Assembly: GCA_947258655.1 (NCBI GenBank)
Contig: CAMYJD010000029.1
Location: 1 to 41,855, forward strand
Source of the DNA: an uncultured Gammaproteobacteria bacterium
GTDB taxonomy: Bacteria; Pseudomonadota; Gammaproteobacteria; JAADHQ01
Direction of reading: 5' to 3'
DNA length: 41,855 nucleotides
Shown: in pieces, positions 35,062 to 41,855 of the stretch
How positions within the stretch are numbered: position 1 is the first letter of the stretch
Layout of the letters: every line of letters begins with the position of its first letter
The notes under the pieces: generated by a model
What the model was told of the DNA's origin: nothing
Seen by the model: the letters and a program-made list of their open reading frames with translations, nothing else
Database searches by the model: none
Program-made: the position numbers and the translations under genes

Positions 35062-35934
35062 ATGATTTTTAAATATAATTATCAGCTGCTTATGTCATTG
35101 TGGATCGTATTATTTTCGTCCATGGCAGGTGCAGAAACGGTTTCTCGGGAAGTCAGGTCTGGCGTGATGGCCATGGCCGAATATGAACAGGGCGAAGCAG
35201 ATAAACCAGCGGTCGTGGTCCTGCATGGTTTTTTACAAACCAATAACTACCTGACCTTGTCGAATATCAAGGAAGCGGTAGTCGATAATGGTTACAGTCT
35301 GCTGGCGCCAGTCATGTCACTGGATGTCAATAAGCGCACTACCTCCCTTCCCTGCCAGGCGACCCACAAGCATACGATGCAAGACAGCCTTGCTGAGGTT
35401 GACAGCTGGATGCAATGGTTAAAGAGCAAGGGGCATACAGAGGTCGTCTTGATTGGCCACAGTTTCGGCAGTGTCCAGGCAGTCGCCTATATTGAAAAGC
35501 GGTTTGGTAACACAAGTTTTCCAGCCATGAAAAAGGTCATCGGCGTCAGTCTGATAGATTCAGAATATGTACCTGACATTAAACGACGAGAACAGGACCG
35601 AAACATCGCACGCAAACGCTTACAACAGAAAGATAGCGATATTTACGCATACCGCCTGTCCTACTGCCATCAATACCGTGCACCGGCCAGGTCCTTCCTG
35701 TCGTATGCAGACTGGACCAGTGATCGTATCCTGTCAGCTCTGAAATCACTGACAACTCGTACCGAGATTATTTCCATACTGGGTAGTAAAGACAAACGCG
35801 TCCCTACTAATTGGCCAGACAAGCAGAAAAAGGCCGGTGCTGATGTAAGGATTGTCGAAGATGCCAATCACTTTTTTGGCGGCAATCAACAGATTGACCT
35901 GATTGATCTGCTGGACGAAATACTGGGTGAATGA
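35062..35934 (+). CDS. Secreted alpha/beta hydrolase
   Basis: The protein is 290 residues from the ATG at 35062 (MIFKYNYQLL); an upstream start at 35035 would put nine extra residues before the signal peptide. The signal peptide runs to about residue 24 (SSMAGA). VVVLHGFLQTNNY (51-63) is the oxyanion region. S134 in LIGHSFGSVQA is the nucleophile, and late residues SKDKRVPT and DANHFFGG supply the acid and histidine. The substrate is unknown. It overlaps the next gene by 4 nt, tying it to the substrate-binding and cyclic-di-GMP genes. Confidence 0.85.
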   Translation: MIFKYNYQLLMSLWIVLFSSMAGAETVSREVRSGVMAMAEYEQGEADKPAVVVLHGFLQTNNYLTLSNIKEAVVDNGYSLLAPVMSLDVNKRTTSLPCQATHKHTMQDSLAEVDSWMQWLKSKGHTEVVLIGHSFGSVQAVAYIEKRFGNTSFPAMKKVIGVSLIDSEYVPDIKRREQDRNIARKRLQQKDSDIYAYRLSYCHQYRAPARSFLSYADWTSDRILSALKSLTTRTEIISILGSKDKRVPTNWPDKQKKAGADVRIVEDANHFFGGNQQIDLIDLLDEILGE

Positions 35935-36926
35935 GATTGAGTATTTTTTCATGTTTTATTGATAACAAGTCAAACCCAATCGTGATGTATTTTTTCGGGT
36001 TTATATTACTGTCCGGGCTGAGCACGCATAGCCTGGCAGCCAAATGCCTGTATGTTTCTTCCTATCATAAAGGGTATGAATGGAATGATGGTATCGAACG
36101 CGGTCTCGAATCAGTTCTGAAAAGCAAATGTGAAATTGACAAATTTTATATGGATACCAAGCGTAATCAGGATGAGGAGTATGGTAAAAAACAGGGACTG
36201 GCTGCAAAGGACTATATACTAGCAACCAATCCCGATATTGTAATTGCCGCCGACGATAATGCTTCGCGCTATCTGGTCATGCCACATTTCAGAAATTCAA
36301 GTATTCCGTTTATCTTTTGCGGCGTTAACTGGACAATCGACGAATACGGTTACCCGTATACGAATACAACGGGCATGATTGAAGTAGCACCTATAGCGCA
36401 AACCCTGAAGACGATAAAGGATGTTCACAAAACACCATTACAAGGAGTTTACCTGTCATCCGATGTGTTTACCGAACACAAGGACTTTGAACGTTATCGT
36501 TCGTTATTTGCCAAGCAAAGTGTGGAACTGAGCGGTGTATTCGTAACGACAATGAAAGACTGGAAGGATTTCTATGTCAAGGCGCAAGAGGAAGATTTTA
36601 TTATACTCGGTAATAATGCGGGTATAAATGATTGGGAACGTAAGGAAGTGATTGAACATGTAATGAATACATCAAACACATTCTCAATCACCAATTACGA
36701 GTGGATGATACCCTATGCGATGTTCGCGATCACAAAACAAGCCGAGGAACAGGGAGAATGGGCCGGACAGGTCGCTCTTGCAATACTTGACAGGCTGGCT
36801 ATCAGTAATATCCCTGTTGTTGTAAACAGAAAAACGAATACGTACGTAAATCCAACATTGAGCAAGGCTGCGGGTATTCTTATTCCCGCGGACCTGTTCC
36901 ACAAAGCAGTCAAGATTGGTCAATAG
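35931..36926 (+). CDS. ABC-type substrate-binding-like periplasmic protein
   Basis: The 331-residue protein starts with an ATG overlapping the hydrolase stop (ATGA). A second ATG at 35985 would give a neater signal peptide (MYFFGFILLSGLSTHSLAA). The mature part, beginning KCLYVSSYHKGYEWNDGIERG, follows the PF04392-like substrate-binding fold, with segments NPDIVIAADDNASRYLV and IPFIFCGVNW. Such proteins are often encoded beside sensor kinases or GGDEF proteins and serve as periplasmic ligand sensors rather than transport parts. No permease or ATPase is adjacent, which supports a sensing role for the next gene product. Confidence 0.8.
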   Translation: MRLSIFSCFIDNKSNPIVMYFFGFILLSGLSTHSLAAKCLYVSSYHKGYEWNDGIERGLESVLKSKCEIDKFYMDTKRNQDEEYGKKQGLAAKDYILATNPDIVIAADDNASRYLVMPHFRNSSIPFIFCGVNWTIDEYGYPYTNTTGMIEVAPIAQTLKTIKDVHKTPLQGVYLSSDVFTEHKDFERYRSLFAKQSVELSGVFVTTMKDWKDFYVKAQEEDFIILGNNAGINDWERKEVIEHVMNTSNTFSITNYEWMIPYAMFAITKQAEEQGEWAGQVALAILDRLAISNIPVVVNRKTNTYVNPTLSKAAGILIPADLFHKAVKIGQ

Positions 36927-36927
36927 T

Positions 36928-39900
36928 ATGCCCCTCATCCGATCTATATATTCACTGCGTTTTCCACTGCTGGCATTAGTAGCAGGTTTAATCGTTGCAG
37001 GTGTCCTGCTGAGCAATGCCTTTGAACGATTACTGGCACGTGAGACGGACAAGTTCCTGTCTATGAGTACTCATATACAGGACAGAATAGTGTCGCGTGT
37101 AAGTGCAAGTGAAGAAGCACTGTTTAATCTGTCAACTTTCTTCAATTCATCGAATAATGTGGATTCAGATGAATTTCGTGTATTCTCCAATAAAATTCTG
37201 ACACGTCATAGGTATATACTATCTACCCAGTACCTCCCGCTGATAGCCTACGAACAGCGTAATGAATTTGAATCACGTATGCATAGCGACGGCTATGCGA
37301 CATTTTCAGTGACTGAATACCGTAACGGACGCTTTATTACTGCACCACCGCGTGGACACTATTTCCCGGTACTCTACCAGGAGCCATTTACGCCTTATAC
37401 AGCTTCAATGATGGGTTATGATTTATTGAGTAATAAACATATTTCAACAGCTGCTATGACAGCTATAGCGTCCGGCAACGTATATGCTACCTATGAAGTC
37501 GACCCTGTCACTAATAAAGGCTTCTATATCATGATAAAGGCCCTTTACTCAGGCAAGGAAACGCCACCAGAGGCAGATGATCGGCGAAAAATCGTCAATG
37601 GTCTGTTGATTTTGAAAATTGACATGCCCGCATTAATCAATGAGTTACAGGGTACGGATCATCTGGAACTGGCGCTGTTTACCCATGATAATAGCTCAGG
37701 AAAGAAATTGCGCAGGATTGCATATCATAAGGGAAAACATATTTACGATGAAGAGGAATGGCATATCGACTGGAATAGCAAGTCGCTTTCTATTCGGGTC
37801 CCGAGTGGAACGCTTGGCCTGGATTTACGCAGTCCCGTACACTGGCAGGATACTGACAATGAAGCATTGATATTGAACGGGCTGGTCGGAATACTACTTA
37901 CAATACTGTTGACTGGAGGTACAAGTATTGTCGTTTTCAGGACACGAAAACTACAGGACATCAATCAGGAAATATCGCGCCTGGTAGATCAGCGCACGGA
38001 AGAGCTGCAGAATGAAAAAGATATGCTTGAACATGAAATACAGGTTCGTCAACATGCAGAGCACAGGCTCCTCAGGCAGCAGGATTCGATGTTACAGTTA
38101 TCGTCTAGTCAGGTCAGCATCAATACCAACCTTGAAGAGGCCTTGAGAAAAATCACAAAAATATCGGCCCAGACCCTTGATGTCGAGCGTGTCAGTATCT
38201 GGCTCCTGAATGATGATCATACAGAAATCAGATGCATCGATCTCTATCTAAAATCAAGCGATCAACATTCTTCGGGTATGGTGCTTAAAAAAATCGATTA
38301 CCCACACTATTTCAGTGTACTGGAAGCGGGTCGACCGATTGCTGCTGATGATGCCAGGGATGATATACGCACCAGGGAGTTTGCAAACGGCTATCTATTA
38401 TCGCAGGATATATACTCCATGCTGGATGCGCCTATAAGGAAGGATGGTTTGATTGTCGGAGTTATTTGTCATGAACAAGTCAATAACAAACGTACATGGA
38501 AGCTGGATGAACTGAATTTTACCAGCGCATTAGGTGACATGATCTCGCTGGAAATGGAACGTCATGGGCGTAAACAGGCTGAGTCAAAAACTATCAAGCT
38601 ATCCAGTGCATTGGAACATGCAGCCGACTCCGTATTCATAACTGATATTGGCGGTGTAATCGAATACACCAATCCCGCGTTTGAAAATATAACTGGCTAT
38701 AGAGCAGAAGAGGTCATTGGAAAAAGCGCAAATATTGTCAGTTCAGGTAAACATGACAGGGTATTTTATCAAGACATGTGGAAAACACTGCTTGATGGTC
38801 ACGAGTTCCGCGATATATTTATCAATAAGAAAAAGGACGGGACGATCTACTATGAAGAAAAGACCATTACGCCATTACATGATGATAATGGTAACATATA
38901 TAATTTCGTATCCGTCGGCAAGGATATCACTGATAGAATGCAAACCCAGGAACGTCTGCATTTCCTGGCACACCATGACTTGTTGACCGAATTACCCAAC
39001 CGGGTCATGCTCACTGACAGGCTAGGTCATGCGATCGGCAATGCCCAGGCGCGTAGTGAGTCTCTGGCCGTCATGTTCCTGGACCTAGACCGCTTCAAGG
39101 TCATCAATGACACCCTGGGTCATAATATTGGAGACCAACTGTTGCAAATGGTTGCCGACAGACTCAGGCCCTGCGTACGTCAAACTGATACTGTTGCCCG
39201 TATCGGTGGTGATGAATTCGTTATCCTGCTGGAAGATATAAAGGACGTAACCAGTATTTCTTCTGTTGCTAAAAATGTTCTGGATACCCTGACCCAGGCA
39301 TTTATGCTGGAGAATCGCGAATTATTTGTTACCAGTAGTATCGGTATAAGTATCTATCCTCAGGATGGACACGATTCGAATACATTGCTAAAAAACGCCG
39401 ATACGGCAATGTATCGTGCCAAGGAATATGGCAGAAACAACTACCAGTTCTATTCATCTGATATGAACTTACGCACGCTGGAGCAACTAACACTGGAAAC
39501 CGACCTTCGTTATGCTTTGCAGCGAGACCAGTTTACACTTTATTATCAACCCCTGATTGACCTGAATAACGGGCTCATTGTCGGCTTTGAAACCCTGATT
39601 CGCTGGCAACATCCGGAATTTGGCTTAGTTTCGCCAGCTGACTTCATTCCCATGCTGGAAGAGACGGGTTTGATCATACCTGTTGGTGAATGGGTATTGC
39701 GCACGGCCTGTCAACAGAACAAGGAATGGCAAATGCAGGGTCTGCCAGCAATACCTGTGGCCATTAACCTGTCGGCCAGACAGTTCGGTGCAACGAATCT
39801 CACCGGGCAAGTATCAGAAATCCTGGAGGAAACCAGTCTGGAGCCGCGATACCTGCATCTGGAAATTACCGAAAGCGTCGTCATGAGCAATGCCTCAGGC

Positions 39901-40284
39901 ACCTATAAAACCCTGGATGAGCTGAACCAGCTCGGCATACATCTCGCCGTCGATGATTTTGGCACCGGTTATTCATCACTCAGTTACCTGAAACGGTTCC
40001 CGATCCATATACTCAAGATAGATCGTTCTTTTGTGCGTGATATCACCACGGACCCTGATGATGCGTCAATAGTTTCAACGGTTATCACACTGGCACATAG
40101 CCTGAAACTGAAAGTTGTCGCCGAAGGAGTCGAGACCGAGGAACAGGCCTCTTTCTTACGCGACAGATCATGCGATATAGCGCAAGGTTATCTGTATAGC
40201 AAGCCGCTTTCTACTGAAAAAATGACGGCATTACTGACCGAGCAATCACTCACGATTGATAAATTGAATAAACTCAGTTCCTAG
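36928..40284 (+). CDS. CHASE-GAF-PAS-GGDEF-EAL membrane protein (c-di-GMP turnover)
   Basis: The 1118-residue protein starts at the ATG one base after the preceding stop; an in-frame TTG at 36916 would add four residues. Transmembrane segments at about 10-30 and 311-336 flank a periplasmic CHASE domain. Then come a short coiled coil (340-390), GAF (about 395-540) and PAS (about 555-680). The GGDEF domain has intact GGDEF at 760-764 and an RxxD inhibitory site (R751-QT-D754). The EAL domain has E888 (ETLIRW), DDFGTGYSS and VAEGVET. Both cyclase and phosphodiesterase sites look intact, so it may be bifunctional. The periplasmic domain probably reads the state of the binding protein. Confidence 0.92.
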   Translation: MPLIRSIYSLRFPLLALVAGLIVAGVLLSNAFERLLARETDKFLSMSTHIQDRIVSRVSASEEALFNLSTFFNSSNNVDSDEFRVFSNKILTRHRYILSTQYLPLIAYEQRNEFESRMHSDGYATFSVTEYRNGRFITAPPRGHYFPVLYQEPFTPYTASMMGYDLLSNKHISTAAMTAIASGNVYATYEVDPVTNKGFYIMIKALYSGKETPPEADDRRKIVNGLLILKIDMPALINELQGTDHLELALFTHDNSSGKKLRRIAYHKGKHIYDEEEWHIDWNSKSLSIRVPSGTLGLDLRSPVHWQDTDNEALILNGLVGILLTILLTGGTSIVVFRTRKLQDINQEISRLVDQRTEELQNEKDMLEHEIQVRQHAEHRLLRQQDSMLQLSSSQVSINTNLEEALRKITKISAQTLDVERVSIWLLNDDHTEIRCIDLYLKSSDQHSSGMVLKKIDYPHYFSVLEAGRPIAADDARDDIRTREFANGYLLSQDIYSMLDAPIRKDGLIVGVICHEQVNNKRTWKLDELNFTSALGDMISLEMERHGRKQAESKTIKLSSALEHAADSVFITDIGGVIEYTNPAFENITGYRAEEVIGKSANIVSSGKHDRVFYQDMWKTLLDGHEFRDIFINKKKDGTIYYEEKTITPLHDDNGNIYNFVSVGKDITDRMQTQERLHFLAHHDLLTELPNRVMLTDRLGHAIGNAQARSESLAVMFLDLDRFKVINDTLGHNIGDQLLQMVADRLRPCVRQTDTVARIGGDEFVILLEDIKDVTSISSVAKNVLDTLTQAFMLENRELFVTSSIGISIYPQDGHDSNTLLKNADTAMYRAKEYGRNNYQFYSSDMNLRTLEQLTLETDLRYALQRDQFTLYYQPLIDLNNGLIVGFETLIRWQHPEFGLVSPADFIPMLEETGLIIPVGEWVLRTACQQNKEWQMQGLPAIPVAINLSARQFGATNLTGQVSEILEETSLEPRYLHLEITESVVMSNASGTYKTLDELNQLGIHLAVDDFGTGYSSLSYLKRFPIHILKIDRSFVRDITTDPDDASIVSTVITLAHSLKLKVVAEGVETEEQASFLRDRSCDIAQGYLYSKPLSTEKMTALLTEQSLTIDKLNKLSS

Positions 40285-40466
40285 ATGATTCGTACCTGTA
40301 TCACCCCATACCACTGCCCTATTCAGATTTAACAAATTTATTACAATTAGATTTTCTGGCATAAATAACAGACAACAAAGGGATTTTTCGACTGTTTCCA
40401 TGCTGTTGAAGATTCTAGCCGTCATTCGTACTTTACCTTGACAACTGTTTAGGACAGTATTCACCT

Positions 40467-41156
40467 ATGAATAGTGAAACAGTTGAAAACGACAAGCAAA
40501 CACGCAGCGGTTTGCGCTGGACACATGTACTGTTAATAGTATTGGTAGCGATGCTCGTCACCATAGGCATTACTGTATGGATTGTGACCAGTTACCTGTT
40601 CCCGTCAGAATTCACCCCTGTTACGCTCAGTGTAAAGGAAGAACGCATACTGGATTCAAAGCTCGAGAAACTTGAATCCTTTCAAGGTCCACGATCTCAG
40701 CCCGTCCCCAGCGCGGAAGACGGACAAGCATTGGAGCCAGAGGCCTATAGTGAAGTTGACGCAAAAAGAGAAATCAGTCTGAGCGAAAAAGAATTGAATG
40801 CCTTGTTGGCAAAAAATACCGATCTGGCCAGAAAGCTGGCTATCGATCTTTCCGATGACCTTGTCAGTGCCAAGCTTCTAATCGCTGTAGATCCGGATTT
40901 CCCAATCATGGGAGGCAAAATAGTCAAGGTACGCGCCGGTGTCGAGATTGCATATCGAAACAGCAAGCCCGTCGTGGTTATAAAGGGCATCAGCATCATG
41001 GGTGTACCGCTACCTAATGCCTGGATCGGTGGACTCAAGAATGCAGATCTGGTGCAGGAATTTGGCACTCAGCAGGGATTCTGGAAGTCATTCTCTGAAG
41101 GCGTTGATAATATAGCCGTCAGAGATAGTCACCTGTATATCAAACTTAAGGAATAA
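40467..41156 (+). CDS. Membrane-anchored conserved protein of unknown function
   Basis: The 229-residue protein has a short cytoplasmic N-terminus and one transmembrane segment (about 19-41). A flexible acidic stretch (about 65-105) leads to a C-terminal domain. That domain carries ISLSEKELNALLAKN, SAKLLIAVDPDFPIMGGK and GVPLPNAWIGGLKN, resembling DUF2140-like envelope proteins of beta-strand design. Most of the protein is extracytoplasmic. It is 182 nt behind the GGDEF-EAL gene and could be separately transcribed. I do not know its function. Confidence 0.6.
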   Translation: MNSETVENDKQTRSGLRWTHVLLIVLVAMLVTIGITVWIVTSYLFPSEFTPVTLSVKEERILDSKLEKLESFQGPRSQPVPSAEDGQALEPEAYSEVDAKREISLSEKELNALLAKNTDLARKLAIDLSDDLVSAKLLIAVDPDFPIMGGKIVKVRAGVEIAYRNSKPVVVIKGISIMGVPLPNAWIGGLKNADLVQEFGTQQGFWKSFSEGVDNIAVRDSHLYIKLKE

Positions 41157-41229
41157 TGTCCGAGTAATCACAGCGTTATTTACAAGGACGATCTAAATAT
41201 TTAGACACGATCTGACAGATTTATAGATT

Positions 41230-41330
41230 GGATTCCCGCTCCCCGACTAAACCATTCGAGGACAGGCTCCGCTGGAATGACGGGCTTTCTGGATCCCCGA
41301 CAAAGTCATTCGGGGATGACGGTCGGAAGG
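41230..41330. repeat. Dispersed repeat pair including 40-bp repeat copy B
   Basis: GGATTCCCGCTCC...GCTGGAATGACGGG (41230-41284) is followed by the 40-bp repeat copy B at 41291-41330, the inverse complement of 33518-33557 (38 of 40). Both carry the GATTCCCG / GGAATGACGG pattern of small palindromic intergenic repeats. They sit just outside the IS30-type gene. Confidence 0.7.
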
Positions 41331-41383
41331 TAGTAAAAGGGGTTATAAAGGTGTATTGATGAAGTAAAGGGAACAGCTTGGAC

Positions 41384-41855
41384 TCAAGAATCAAGTGCAA
41401 CACTGACTAACCCTCCATCAATCTCCATCTCGATCATTTCCTGTGGTGTTTGAAAGCCGTATCGCTTTCTTGGGCGTGTATTTAACAGCCAGGCAAAATG
41501 ATCGAGTTCCTCCTGTGAATAAATGGATAAATCTTCACCCTTAGGAAGAAATTGGCGCAACAAACCATTTATATTTTCACTACTTCCACGTTGCCAGGGT
41601 GCATTTCTATCGGCAAAATAAATCTTCATATCAAGATGTTTTGACATTAAGGGGTGTTGTGCCATCTCAGCACCACGGTCATAGGTTAAGGATAGTCTCA
41701 AGAAAGCCGGTAGGTTTTTCATATTAGCTTCAAATCCCTCGCGTACATGTTGCGCAGACTTACTCCGCATCTTACTCAAAATAAGATAGCCCGTTTTACG
41801 CTCTACCAGTGTGCCGACACAGGACTTGTTCATTGCACCAACAATCAAGTCGCCT
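41384..41855 (-). CDS. IS30-family transposase, partial (runs off the window)
   Basis: The frame is open to the window edge, giving about 157 C-terminal residues that begin GDLIVGAMNKS. The IS30 DDE catalytic core is visible: GDLI (first aspartate), LTYDRGAEMAQH (second aspartate) and the signature WQRGSSENINGLLRQFLPKG with the glutamate. The C-terminus (RYGFQTPQEMIEM...) is normal for the family, so the gene is cut only by the window. The IS end should lie at about 41340-41385. Confidence 0.92.
   Translation of the reverse strand, partial: GDLIVGAMNKSCVGTLVERKTGYLILSKMRSKSAQHVREGFEANMKNLPAFLRLSLTYDRGAEMAQHPLMSKHLDMKIYFADRNAPWQRGSSENINGLLRQFLPKGEDLSIYSQEELDHFAWLLNTRPRKRYGFQTPQEMIEMEIDGGLVSVALDS

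Overview
This window looks like a chromosomal segment of a non-enteric gammaproteobacterium. The housekeeping block follows the gammaproteobacterial order rne / rluC - HAD phosphatase - sppA - yceF - yceD - rpmF - plsX - fabH - fabD - fabG - acpP - fabF - (pabB) - pabC - mltG - tmk - holB - pilZ - tatD. The HAD gene, sppA and pilZ place it nearer the Pseudomonas-type arrangement than the E. coli one. Genus cannot be read from the sequence alone. The FNR-type, Fur-type, cyclic-di-GMP and cytochrome features suit a facultative or micro-oxic, iron-responsive lifestyle (inference).

Layout. 1-90 is the 3' end of a Y1/REP-associated transposase, followed by a CTAG-rich repeat patch. 212-12868 is one long minus-strand run: 50S protein L32 and YceD, fatty-acid initiation and elongation (PlsX, FabH, FabD, FabG, AcpP, FabF), p-aminobenzoate synthesis (PabB, PabC), MltG, Tmk, HolB, PilZ and TatD. 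Several neighbours overlap by 4 to 14 nt. 13044-16917 is plus strand: a two-subunit pyruvate carboxylase (PycA, PycB) and the Maf-type pyrophosphatase YceF. The pyc genes split the usual yceF-yceD neighbourhood. 16936-19576 (minus) carries SppA, a HAD phosphatase and RluC. RNase E (plus) starts from a long leader and ends at a clear terminator, and a low-molecular-weight tyrosine phosphatase converges on it.

The most interesting part is 22860-26148. A region without obvious coding capacity contains a Fur-like box, a perfect FNR box, two hairpins, an anti-Shine-Dalgarno CCTCCT tract and a textbook intrinsic terminator. Together these look like an undescribed small RNA gene. It is followed by a putative HEXXH zinc-metalloprotease lipoprotein whose upstream region carries a 23-bp direct repeat. 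Then come two tandem paralogous small secreted proteins built on a repeated CYYxGDPV...SGxYDxP motif, each followed by a related hairpin. I do not recognise these two proteins as a described family.

26149-29958 is the conserved divergent ybbP-ybbA / tesA locus. 30033-31787 is a di-haem cytochrome c peroxidase/MauG-like protein behind a strong Fur box. 31890-33504 is an apparently intact IS1182-family element. 33505-33909 and 41157-41383 hold dispersed intergenic repeats. 33910-34734 is a DUF2797 protein. 35062-40284 is a three-gene signalling unit: a secreted alpha/beta hydrolase, a periplasmic substrate-binding-like protein, and a membrane CHASE-GAF-PAS-GGDEF-EAL protein. A membrane-anchored conserved protein of unknown function follows, and the window ends inside an IS30-family transposase. 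I saw no rRNA, tRNA or CRISPR array.
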